Counted from the first letter of the stretch, positions 1 to 6,435 are shown. The stretch is DNA of 8,657 nt from DASPXY01 sp038227745 (GCA_038227745.1 JBBRPS010000441.1:1-8657); one strand, 5' to 3'. Notes: generated by a model not told the origin, from the sequence alone. Made by a program: numbers and translations.

Positions 1-52
1 ACCGGCCGGTTGGCAACCGGCCAGGCCAATACCGGCCGGTTGCCAACCGGCC
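1..52. repeat. Twin 19-bp palindromic dyads in inverted orientation
   Basis: Two near-identical 22-bp units occupy 1-22 and 31-52. Within each, GGCCGGTTG and CAACCGGCC form a perfect 9-bp dyad around one central base (4-22 and 34-52). The only difference is that central base, G at 13 and C at 43, so the second 19-mer is the exact reverse complement of the first. The pair can therefore form two small hairpins, or one 19-bp stem with an 11-base loop. The centres are 30 bp apart. No T-tract follows. This could be a repetitive palindromic element, a terminator for a gene to the left, or a double operator; the sequence alone does not decide. The left edge of the element may be cut by the window. 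Confidence 0.75.
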
Positions 53-74
53 CCACACAGAGCGCCACCATGCC

Positions 75-100
75 TCGCCACGGGCCTACGCCCGCGGCGA
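75..100. repeat. Imperfect intergenic hairpin
   Basis: TCGCC-A-CGGGC pairs with GCCCG-C-GGCGA around a CTAC loop, giving 10 base pairs with one A·C mismatch. It looks like a decayed copy of a short intergenic hairpin. No second copy is present in the window, so repeat status is inferred from shape only. Confidence 0.35.
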
Positions 101-114
101 ACTGCTTTTCCCAC

Positions 115-142
115 TTGCCGTTGCGCCTCGTTTCTCGATAAC
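115..142 (+). promoter_or_regulatory. Weak sigma70-like promoter upstream of the Mo hydroxylase gene
   Basis: A -35-like TTGCCG (115-120) lies 16 bp before a -10-like GATAAC (137-142), each matching consensus at four of six positions. Transcription would begin near 149. That would exclude the GTG at 147 as a normally translated start and would fit the GTG at 204, which has a ribosome-binding site. Chance matches of this quality are common. Confidence 0.3.
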
Positions 143-189
143 GCCAGTGCGGACGCGAGAGGTCTGTGCATGGAAACCGCTGACGACCC

Positions 190-195
190 GAGGGA
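190..195 (+). promoter_or_regulatory. Ribosome-binding site deciding the GTG start at 204
   Basis: GAGGGA ends 8 bases before the GTG at 204. The competing upstream in-frame GTG at 147 has no comparable purine tract, and the 19 residues it would add are not typical of the family. Confidence 0.6.
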
Positions 196-203
196 CGATC
201 CCC

Positions 204-2480
204 GTGAACGAGACGAAACCCTACCAGGTGATCGGCACGCGCCCGATCCGCCACGATGGCGTTGACAAGGTCACCGGCCGCGCCGTCTACGGCGCCGACG
301 TGCAGCTGCCCGGCCTCCTTCACGGCCGCATCCTGCGCAGCCCCTACGCCCACGCGCTCATCCGCAGCATCGACGTCAAGCCCGCCCTCGCCGTCCCCGG
401 CGTCGCGGCGGTCGTCACCGCGCACGATCTGCCCGAACCGGGCAACCGCATCGCCGAACTCGGCGAGGGCGCCATCAACCTCCGCCACCTGAGCTGCAAC
501 ACCCTCGCCCGCGACAAGGTGCTCTACAAGGGCCACGCCGTCGCCGCCGTCGCCGCCGTCAGCGCGCACGTCGCCGAGGAGGCCCTCGCCCTCATCAAAG
601 TGGACTACCAGCCGCTGCACCCCGTCATCGACGTCCAGACCGCCATGCGCGACGGCGCCCCGATCCTGCACGAGGACCTCGTCACCGAGTCCCTCGCCGG
701 CATGTCCGGCCCGAACGGCAACGGCAAACTGACCAACGTCGCCAAGCACTTCCAGTTCAAGCTCGGCGACCCCGCCCAGGGCTTCGCCGGCGCCGCCGTC
801 GTCGTCGAGCGCAGCTTCAAGACGGCCACCGTCCACCAGGGCTACATCGAGCCGCACAATGCCACCGCTCAGTGGAACGCCGACGGCACCGTGACCGTCT
901 GGTGCAGCACGCAGGGCGCCTTCACCGTCCGGGCACAGCTCGCCGAACTGCTCCAGCTGCCCATCTCGCGCATCAAGGTGGTGCCGACGGAGATCGGCGG
1001 CGGCTTCGGCGGCAAGATCCGCGTCTACCTCGAGCCCGTCGCCGCCGCCCTCAGCCGCAAGGCCGGCCGCCCGGTCAAGGTGCTGATGAACCGCGCCGAG
1101 GTCTTCGAGGGCACCGGCCCGACGCCGGGATCCTTCCTCCGCGTCAAGATGGGGGCCGACAAGGGCGGCCGCCTGACCGCCGCCGAGGCCTACCTGGCCT
1201 ACGAGGCCGGCGCCTTCCCCGGCTCGCCCGTCGGGGCCGGCGCCATGTGCGTCTTTGCCTGTTACGACATCCCCAATGTGTTCATCGATGGCTACGACGT
1301 CGTCGTCAACAAGCCGGCGACATCGGCGTACCGCGCCCCCGGCGCCACCAACGCCGCCTTCGCCGTCGAGAGCGTCGTGGATGAGATCTGCGAACGGCTG
1401 CAACTCGACCCGCTCGACTTCCGCCTCGAGAACGCCGCCCGCGAGGGGACGCGCCGTGCCGACGGCCCCGTCAACCCGCGCATCGGCATGGTCGAGACGG
1501 TCGAGGCAGCGAAGGCCCACCCGCACTACAACGCGCCGCTGCAAGGGCCGAACCGCGGCCGCGGCGTCGCGTCCGGCTTCTGGTTCAACATCGGCCTGAA
1601 GTCGAGCGCCACGGTCAGCGTCAACGCGGACGGCACGGTCAACCTGGTCGAGGGTTCGACGGACATCGGCGGTACGCGCACCTCGCTCGCGATGCAGCTC
1701 GCCGAGGTGCTGGGCCTGCGCGCCGAGGACGTCCGCCCCGTCGTCGGCGACACGGACATGGTCGGCTACACGGACGTGACCGGCGGCAGTCGCGTCACCT
1801 TCGCGACGGGCTGGGCGGTCTACGAGGCGGGCCAGGACATCAAACGGCAGCTGAGCGCCCGCGCCGCGCAGATCTGGGACGTCAAGCCCGAGGACGTGAG
1901 TTATGACGGCGGCGTGCTGACGTGCCGCACCGACCCGGCGAAGCGTTTTACCTTCAAGGAGTTGGCCGGCAAGCTGCACGCGACCGGCGGTACGATCGTC
2001 GGCCAGGCGAGCGTCGATCCGCCGGGGGCCGGCGGCGCCTTCGCGACGCACATCGTTGACGTCGAGGTGGACCCCGACACGGGCAAGGTGACGATCCTGC
2101 GCTACACCGCGGTGCAGGATTGCGGGCGGGCGATCCACCCGAGTTACGTCGAGGGGCAGATCCAGGGCGGCGCGGTCCAGGGCATCGGTTGGGCGCTGAA
2201 CGAGGAGTACGTCTACAACGACAAGGGCGTGATGACGAACGCCAGCTTCCTCGACTACCGCATGCCGACGAGCCTCGACCTGCCGATGATCGACGCGGTG
2301 ATCGTCGAGGTGCCGAACCCGGGCCACCCGTACGGGGTGCGTGGCGTGGGCGAGGTGCCGATCGTGCCGCCGCCGGGCGCGATCGCCAACGCGATCTACC
2401 GTGCGGTCGGCGTGCGGATGCCCGAACTACCGATGTCGCCGGGGCGGGTGCTGCGCGAGGTGCTGACCTCGAAACGCTGA
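204..2480 (+). CDS. Xanthine dehydrogenase-family molybdopterin-binding (large) subunit
   Basis: This is the catalytic large subunit of a molybdenum hydroxylase (xanthine dehydrogenase/aldehyde oxidase/CO dehydrogenase superfamily). Such enzymes hydroxylate a substrate with water, using Mo-molybdopterin cytosine dinucleotide in the family. Numbering from the GTG at 204 (758 aa), the a/b hammerhead domain starts at VDKVTGRAVYGAD (20-32). The cofactor-binding part carries IGGGFGGK (264-271), SAYRAPGATNAAFA (374-387), the segment GSTDIGGT (484-491) and GGSRVTFATG (527-536). The conserved catalytic glutamate is in GVRGVGE (E717). The AYRAPGA loop is not the AYxCSFR signature of form I CO dehydrogenase, so CO is unlikely as substrate; the real substrate cannot be told. 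No signal peptide is seen, so it is probably cytoplasmic. The 2Fe-2S and FAD subunits usually encoded beside it are absent from the window. An in-frame GTG at 147 would add 19 residues. The 5' half is C-rich and the 3' end G-rich at synonymous sites. Confidence 0.93.
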   Translation: MNETKPYQVIGTRPIRHDGVDKVTGRAVYGADVQLPGLLHGRILRSPYAHALIRSIDVKPALAVPGVAAVVTAHDLPEPGNRIAELGEGAINLRHLSCNTLARDKVLYKGHAVAAVAAVSAHVAEEALALIKVDYQPLHPVIDVQTAMRDGAPILHEDLVTESLAGMSGPNGNGKLTNVAKHFQFKLGDPAQGFAGAAVVVERSFKTATVHQGYIEPHNATAQWNADGTVTVWCSTQGAFTVRAQLAELLQLPISRIKVVPTEIGGGFGGKIRVYLEPVAAALSRKAGRPVKVLMNRAEVFEGTGPTPGSFLRVKMGADKGGRLTAAEAYLAYEAGAFPGSPVGAGAMCVFACYDIPNVFIDGYDVVVNKPATSAYRAPGATNAAFAVESVVDEICERLQLDPLDFRLENAAREGTRRADGPVNPRIGMVETVEAAKAHPHYNAPLQGPNRGRGVASGFWFNIGLKSSATVSVNADGTVNLVEGSTDIGGTRTSLAMQLAEVLGLRAEDVRPVVGDTDMVGYTDVTGGSRVTFATGWAVYEAGQDIKRQLSARAAQIWDVKPEDVSYDGGVLTCRTDPAKRFTFKELAGKLHATGGTIVGQASVDPPGAGGAFATHIVDVEVDPDTGKVTILRYTAVQDCGRAIHPSYVEGQIQGGAVQGIGWALNEEYVYNDKGVMTNASFLDYRMPTSLDLPMIDAVIVEVPNPGHPYGVRGVGEVPIVPPPGAIANAIYRAVGVRMPELPMSPGRVLREVLTSKR

Positions 2481-2489
2481 CGAGGTGAT

Positions 2490-2540
2490 ACAAGCCCGAC
2501 GCGCCAGCGAGGGGTTCCCTCGCTGGCGCGTCGGGCTTGT
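2490..2540. repeat. Perfect 24-bp hairpin, first copy of a REP-like doublet
   Basis: Arms 2490-2513 and 2517-2540 are perfectly complementary over 24 bp with a 3-base GTT loop. The left arm begins ACAAGCCCGACGCGCCAGC and ends CGAGGG. It starts 9 bases after the hydroxylase stop codon. No T-run follows, so it is not a classical intrinsic terminator, though so long a stem would block 3' exonucleases. From memory, such elements are abundant in Gemmata-like planctomycetes, where they yield spurious peptides such as SPTRERG. Element identity is therefore from recalled family knowledge; the hairpin itself is directly visible. Confidence 0.9.
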
Positions 2541-2561
2541 GTCGGCGGCGAAGCGGGGGAT

Positions 2562-2616
2562 ACACAAGCCCGACGCGCGAGCGAGGGGCCTCCTCGCTGG
2601 CGCGTCGGGCTTGTGT
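2562..2616. repeat. 25-bp hairpin with one mismatch, second copy of the REP-like doublet
   Basis: Arms 2562-2586 and 2592-2616 pair over 25 positions with a single G·G mismatch (2579 with 2599) and a 5-base GGCCT loop. The left arm shares the core CAAGCCCGACGCGC and the end AGCGAGG with the copy at 2490, 21 bases upstream, but has G where that copy has C, which creates the mismatch. The right arm keeps the original sequence. The pair sits between the hydroxylase and the MoaD-like gene, and no transposase is nearby. Confidence 0.88.
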
Positions 2617-2644
2617 CCCTCCCCCATCCAGTCCGAAAGAAACC

Positions 2645-2650
2645 TACAAT
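2645..2650 (+). promoter_or_regulatory. Candidate -10 box TACAAT at the MoaD-like gene
   Basis: TACAAT matches the -10 consensus at five of six positions and ends only 3 bases before the ATG at 2654. No convincing -35 element lies 16-18 bp upstream. If real, it would start transcription at or just inside the annotated start codon, implying a leaderless transcript or use of the GTG at 2669. Confidence 0.35.
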
Positions 2651-2653
2651 TCC

Positions 2654-2944
2654 ATGGCGCAGGAACAGGTGCCCTCAGTCACCGTCTGGATCCCGTCGCT
2701 GCTGCGTGACCTGACCGGCGGCCGGGAGACGGTGCGCGTCGCGGGGCGAACGGTGCGCCAGGTCATCGACGCCCTGGAGGGACTCTATCCCGGCCTGCGC
2801 GACCGTCTGTGCCGAGACGACGGACTGAGGCCCGGCATCGCCGTCGCCGTGGACACGCAACTCGCCCCGCTTGGTCTGCTCCAACCCGTCCGCGAGAACA
2901 GTGAGGTGCATTTCCTGCCCGCGGTGAGCGGTGGGGGTGGCTGA
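2654..2944 (+). CDS. MoaD/ThiS-family ubiquitin-like sulfur carrier
   Basis: This 96-residue beta-grasp protein resembles MoaD, the small subunit of molybdopterin synthase. MoaD carries sulfur as a C-terminal thiocarboxylate and donates it to the cofactor precursor with MoaE. Visible features are the opening strand VTVWIPSLLRDLTGG (9-23), the helix TVRQVIDALEGLYPGLRDRL (33-52), the strand IAVAVD (62-67), the late SEVHFLPAVS (83-92) and a C-terminus of four glycines, which supplies the Gly-Gly tail needed for activation. ThiS (thiamine) or another sulfur-carrier role cannot be excluded. No moaE, moeB or other cofactor gene is adjacent, but the Mo hydroxylase subunit lies upstream across the hairpin doublet. 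The ATG has only a weak purine tract (GAAAGAAA). An in-frame GTG at 2669, preceded by AGGA, would give the more family-like start MPSVTVWIP. Its stop lies 6 bp from the stop of the convergent gene. Confidence 0.85.
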   Translation: MAQEQVPSVTVWIPSLLRDLTGGRETVRVAGRTVRQVIDALEGLYPGLRDRLCRDDGLRPGIAVAVDTQLAPLGLLQPVRENSEVHFLPAVSGGGG

Positions 2945-2950
2945 CAGGGA

Positions 2951-4195
2951 TCAGTGTACCTTGATGACGACTGCGGTGATGTCGTCCACCTGGGGCAGGT
3001 TGTGCGAGAAGGCGCGGACGGCGTGGTAGATGTTCGCCACGATCTGCTGGGGCGGGTCGGCGCGGTACAGGCGGACGAGGTCGAAGACGCGCTGCGTGCC
3101 GAACGGCGTGTTGTCCGGCGAGCGCGCCTCCACGACGCCATCGGTCAGCAGCACGACGAGGTCGCCGGAGACCAGCCGCACCGACTCGCCCGCCGGGAAG
3201 TCGCAGTCCGGCAGGACACCGAGCGGGATGGCCGTGCTGCCGAGCTGGTGCTTCACCAGGCCGAGCGCGTCGAGGACGTAGCCCGCGGGGTGGCCGGCGT
3301 TGGCGTAGACCAGCGTCCGGCTCAGCGGGTGCAGCCGCGCCAGCAGCATCGTTATGAAGCGGTCGTTGCCGACGTCGGCGCTCAGGACGCGGTTGGCCAG
3401 GCGGAGGATGTCGGCGACATCGGTGCGGGTCTGCGCCAGGGCGCGCAGGTAGGCGCGGGCGGACGCCATCACCAGGGCCGGCCCGAAGCCGTGGCCCGTC
3501 ACGTCGGCCACCACCACGCCGACGCCGCCGTCGGCCATGGGGATGTAGTCGAAGTAGTCGCCGCCGGTCGCCTCGGCGGGGAAGGAGGCGCCGGCGATCT
3601 CCAGGCCCGGCAGGCGCGGGGCGGCGGCGGGGAAGAGGCGCTGCTGGATCTCGCGGGCGGCGCGGAGTTGCTCGTGCGTCTCGCGCAGGGCGCGCTCGGC
3701 GACGCGGCGGCGGTAGCGCTCGATGGCGTAGCTCAGCGACCGCGCCAGCAGGTTGCTGTTGACGTACCCCTTGACCAGGTAGTCCTCCGCCCCTTCCTGC
3801 ACCGCCTTGACGGCGAGCACCTCGTCGTTGAACCCCGTCAGGACGACGACCGGCACCCCCGGCGCCTCGGCGTGCAGGCGGACGAACGTCTCCAGGCCGC
3901 GCGAGTCGGGCAGGGACAGGTCGAGCAGGACGACGTCAACGCCGCCGCGGGCCAGGCGCTCCAGCCCGGCGGCGAAGCGGTCGGCGAACTCCACGTGGAA
4001 GGAAAGGCCCTCGACCTCGTTCAGGTATTCCTGGATGAGGCGGGCGTCGCCGCGGTTGTCTTCGATGAGGAGGACGTTGACGTGCCGTACCGCCTTGCCG
4101 CGCGCCACCGGAGCTTCCTTGCGTGGGGGCGGCCCGGGCTGGTGGCTGAAGAACGGGAACGGGGTGATCTCTTCATTCGAGTCTGGGCTACTCAT
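2951..4195 (-). CDS. Response regulator with SpoIIE/RsbU-type PP2C phosphatase output
   Basis: This 414-aa protein has a receiver domain fused to a PPM serine phosphatase. After a proline-rich lead of about 37 residues, the receiver (about 38-160) shows the acidic pair ED (45-46), phospho-acceptor D92 in LLDLSLPDS, T120 in VVLTG and K142 in YLVKG, so it should be phosphorylatable. A helical linker (about 160-186, REIQQRLFP) leads to the phosphatase domain. There the metal ligands are intact: GGDYFD (D213, D216), D231 in VVADVTGHG, D352 in LLTDG and VDDITAVV (403-410). In the RsbU/SpoIIE family such enzymes dephosphorylate STAS anti-anti-sigma proteins and free a sigma factor; no STAS or RsbW-like kinase is in the window. 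The ATG has AGGGAGG (4200-4206) 4 bases upstream. The histidine kinase lies 130 bp upstream on the same strand. A possible extended -10, TG-A-TAGCAT (4246-4238), lies in that gap, but no -35 is visible. Confidence 0.93.
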   Translation of the reverse strand: MSSPDSNEEITPFPFFSHQPGPPPRKEAPVARGKAVRHVNVLLIEDNRGDARLIQEYLNEVEGLSFHVEFADRFAAGLERLARGGVDVVLLDLSLPDSRGLETFVRLHAEAPGVPVVVLTGFNDEVLAVKAVQEGAEDYLVKGYVNSNLLARSLSYAIERYRRRVAERALRETHEQLRAAREIQQRLFPAAAPRLPGLEIAGASFPAEATGGDYFDYIPMADGGVGVVVADVTGHGFGPALVMASARAYLRALAQTRTDVADILRLANRVLSADVGNDRFITMLLARLHPLSRTLVYANAGHPAGYVLDALGLVKHQLGSTAIPLGVLPDCDFPAGESVRLVSGDLVVLLTDGVVEARSPDNTPFGTQRVFDLVRLYRADPPQQIVANIYHAVRAFSHNLPQVDDITAVVIKVH

Positions 4196-4325
4196 GGGGC
4201 CTCCCTAGTGAACACCGCGTGGACCGTCCTGATCGTCATGCTATCACAAACCGTCCGCGGCGCATCCGATTCTTCCCCCTTCACCCCCGCTTCGGGAGAG
4301 AGGAGAGAAGTCAAAATGAACAGAT

Positions 4326-6197
4326 TCAGTCGTCCGTCCGCAGTGCTCCGTGTTCTCCCTCCCGCGCGTCGGGCAGCGTGAAGAAAAAGGCGCTGCCCTT
4401 GCCCACCTCCGAACTTACCCAGATACGGCCGCCGTGCCGTTCGACGATGCGCTTGCAGACCGCCAGGCCAATGCCGGTGCCGGGGTACTCCGCTGCCGGG
4501 TGCAGTCGCTCGAAGACGCCGAAGACGCGCTCGCGGTCGCCCTCCGGGATGCCGATGCCGTTGTCCCGCACCGCGAACAGCCACTCGCCGTTGCGCCGCT
4601 CGGCGGCCACCTCGACCCGCGGCGGCGCGGCGCCGCGGAACTTGATGGCGTTGGCGAGCAGGTTCTGCGCCAGCTGCCCAACCTGGGACTCGTCGGCCAG
4701 TACGACCGGCAGCGGGCCGCGCGTCACCACCGCCCCGGACTCCTCGACCCGCCCCGCCAGGTCGGTGGCGGCCCGGTCGAAGGCGGCGCCACTATCGACG
4801 GGGACGAACTGCCGGCCGCGAGTACCGACGCGCGCGTAGGCGAGCAGGTCCTGGATCAGTTTTTCCATCCGCGCCGCGCCGTCCACGGCGAAGCCGATGA
4901 ACTCGTCGGCGGCGCTGTCGAGCTTGCCGCGGTAGCGGCGCTGGAGGAGTTCGCAAAACTTCGCGACCATCCGGCACGGCTCCTGCAAGTCGTGCGAGAC
5001 GACGTGGGCGAATTGCTGCAGGTCCTCGTTCGACCGGCCCAGTTCCGCCGCCGTGCGCGCCAGGTTGTCCTCGGCCTGCTTCCGTTCGCTGATGTCGCGC
5101 GAGATACCGAAGATGCCGCTGACGTTCCCCTGGCCGTCGCGGTAGGGGCACTTGGTGGACAGGAAGGTGCGCGTGACGCCGGCCGCCGTGCCCACGTCGT
5201 CGAAATCCAGGGGGTGCCCGCGCCGCAAGACTTCGCGGTCGTTGTCCATGATCGCCCGGGCGGTGTCGGGGGAGAACAGCTCCGTATCGTCCTTGCCGAC
5301 GACGTTCTCGACGGTGGTGCCGAGGAAGCGGGCGCCGGCCGGGTTGATCATGAGGTAACGGCCGGCGAGGTCCTTGACGTAGATGGCGTCCGTGGTGCCC
5401 TCGGCGATGGCCCGGAGCAGGGCATGGCTATGTTGCAGGGCCCCCTCCGAGCGGCGGCGCTCCAGGAACTCGCCGATCTGGCTGCCGAGGGCCGCGAACA
5501 TCGGCCGCAGGTCGTCGTCGGGGCCGCGGCCCTCGCCGTTGAAGAACGCGATGACGCCGAGGACACGGCCCTGCGACTCGATGGGGAAGCCGAAGCCCGA
5601 CCGCAGCCCGGCCGCCCGCGCCGCGCGCCCGAGTCCCTCGTCCTGCCCCAGGTCGGAATCGCAGACGGTCTCCCGGGCGACCCACACCCTGCCGGGGAGG
5701 CCCTCGCCCCGCGCGTACACGGCCGCGCGGGCGGCCGCCTCGAACGCGCCGACGTCCCAGCCGGGCGCGCGCCAGAAGTCGAGGCAGCGGAGGCCGCCGC
5801 CGACCTCGTCCACGACCCAGGCGGCCCCGACCTGCCAGCCCCGGGTGGCGCCGATGGCCTCAAGGAGGCGGGGCGCGGCGTCGGCGACCGTCGCCGACTC
5901 GGTGAGGACGCGCGTCACGGCGTACTGGACGGCCAGGCGCTGCTCGGCCTGCTTGCGTGCGGTGACGTCCCGGAAGGCGGCAACCCCGCCGTGCGGCGTC
6001 CCCGCGCCGTCACAGAGAGGGGCCGCCTTGGAGCTCTCGAGGTGGCGGGCGTACGCCTGCAGGTCCTGCAGGGCGACCGCCAGCCGGGCCTCCTGTTCGC
6101 GGACTACCTGCTCGCGCAGCCGAAGGGTCTGCTCCTGGGGAGCGGCGCCCTGGGGCGGCGGGAGTTCCGACCGCGTGCCGACGTCCTCGTTCGTCAT
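4326..6197 (-). CDS. Soluble GAF-PAS histidine kinase
   Basis: This 623-aa sensor kinase lacks transmembrane segments. Domains in order: a charged helical or coiled-coil lead (about 21-56); a remnant resembling only the C-terminal end of a PAS domain (GGVAAFRDVTARKQAEQ, 70-86); a GAF domain (about 93-247); a complete PAS/PAC domain (about 256-377, ending in GIFGISRDISERKQAE); a HisKA-type dimerisation domain with H402 in VVSHDLQEP, followed by RMVAKFCELLQRRYRGKLD, a form common in phytochrome-like kinases; and an ATPase domain with N-box N512/N516, DNGIGI (545-550) and GTGIGL (573-578). All catalytic motifs are intact. I see no chromophore cysteine in the GAF context, so a light role is not supported and the ligand is unknown. 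It lies directly upstream of the receiver-phosphatase gene, its likely phosphorylation target. GAGGAG lies 5 bases before the ATG. A strong promoter is predicted about 200 bases upstream. Confidence 0.93.
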   Translation of the reverse strand: MTNEDVGTRSELPPPQGAAPQEQTLRLREQVVREQEARLAVALQDLQAYARHLESSKAAPLCDGAGTPHGGVAAFRDVTARKQAEQRLAVQYAVTRVLTESATVADAAPRLLEAIGATRGWQVGAAWVVDEVGGGLRCLDFWRAPGWDVGAFEAAARAAVYARGEGLPGRVWVARETVCDSDLGQDEGLGRAARAAGLRSGFGFPIESQGRVLGVIAFFNGEGRGPDDDLRPMFAALGSQIGEFLERRRSEGALQHSHALLRAIAEGTTDAIYVKDLAGRYLMINPAGARFLGTTVENVVGKDDTELFSPDTARAIMDNDREVLRRGHPLDFDDVGTAAGVTRTFLSTKCPYRDGQGNVSGIFGISRDISERKQAEDNLARTAAELGRSNEDLQQFAHVVSHDLQEPCRMVAKFCELLQRRYRGKLDSAADEFIGFAVDGAARMEKLIQDLLAYARVGTRGRQFVPVDSGAAFDRAATDLAGRVEESGAVVTRGPLPVVLADESQVGQLAQNLLANAIKFRGAAPPRVEVAAERRNGEWLFAVRDNGIGIPEGDRERVFGVFERLHPAAEYPGTGIGLAVCKRIVERHGGRIWVSSEVGKGSAFFFTLPDAREGEHGALRTDD

Positions 6198-6210
6198 GGT
6201 CGCTCCTCAC

Positions 6211-6250
6211 CCTCCCGCGCCGGCCGCTCGCGGCGCCGGGCGGAGGGAGG
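6211..6250 (-). other. GC-rich interrupted hairpin beside the kinase ribosome-binding site
   Basis: CCTCCC (6211-6216) pairs with GGGAGG (6245-6250), and GCGCCG (6217-6222) pairs with CGGCGC (6231-6236), leaving an 8-base bulge on one side. In the kinase transcript this would sit immediately upstream of the GAGGAG site. In such GC-rich DNA it may be chance. Confidence 0.25.
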
Positions 6251-6339
6251 TTCGACGGGGGAACCGGGCTGTCTCGTCGCGAAAAGGCCACACTGGCACG
6301 ACCGCGGCCCCACGCTATCCGGAGGCGTCCGAGAGGGGG

Positions 6340-6372
6340 TTGCCGGGCCGTGGGCGGCCGCCACGGTGGCAA
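6340..6372. other. Bulged hairpin in the predicted kinase leader
   Basis: TTGCC (6340-6344) pairs with GGCAA (6368-6372), and CCGTGG (6348-6353) pairs with CCACGG (6361-6366) around a 7-base loop containing GCGGCCG. A G·T pair and a 2-base bulge join the two stems. It would fold about 20 bases after the predicted kinase transcription start. No T-tract follows on the minus strand. Confidence 0.35.
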
Positions 6373-6399
6373 GGGACACAGGGCGTGGAGAGGTAATCG

Positions 6400-6427
6400 A
6401 TTATCCCACAAGTCGCCGGCGGGTCAA
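6400..6427 (-). promoter_or_regulatory. Strong sigma70-type promoter for the histidine kinase
   Basis: Read on the minus strand, TTGACC (6427-6422) is followed after 16 bases by GATAAT (6405-6400), each matching consensus at five of six positions. TGG immediately precedes the -10, forming an extended -10 motif. This is the best promoter match in the window. Transcription would start near 6393, leaving a leader of about 195 bases. The palindrome TAATCGATTA (6394-6403) overlaps the -10 and start region and could be an operator. Confidence 0.6.
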
Positions 6428-6435
6428 GAGCCGGA

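Noticed and set aside
1..52. CRISPR-like repeat
   Set aside because: There are only two units, with an 8-base gap too short for a spacer, and no cas genes.
70..141. 23-residue open frame starting at the ATG at 70
   Set aside because: It has no ribosome-binding site, covers an intergenic hairpin, and the product has no recognisable features.
147..203. Upstream GTG start at 147 for the hydroxylase
   Set aside because: There is no ribosome-binding site, the added 19 residues are not family-like, and a candidate promoter would start transcription near 149. The GTG at 204 has GAGGGA at good spacing.
204..2480. Form I CO dehydrogenase (CoxL)
   Set aside because: The active-site loop reads AYRAPGA and not AYxCSFR.
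2485..2709. Small open frames across the hairpin doublet, on both strands
   Set aside because: They encode only the repeat itself (for example SPTRERG and its mirror), a known source of false gene calls.
4371..4398. 8-bp inverted repeat GGGCAGCG/CGCTGCCC with an A-rich loop at the kinase 3' end
   Set aside because: It lies inside the conserved GKGSAFFFTLPD coding segment and is explained by the codons. There is no sign of a terminator role before the stop.
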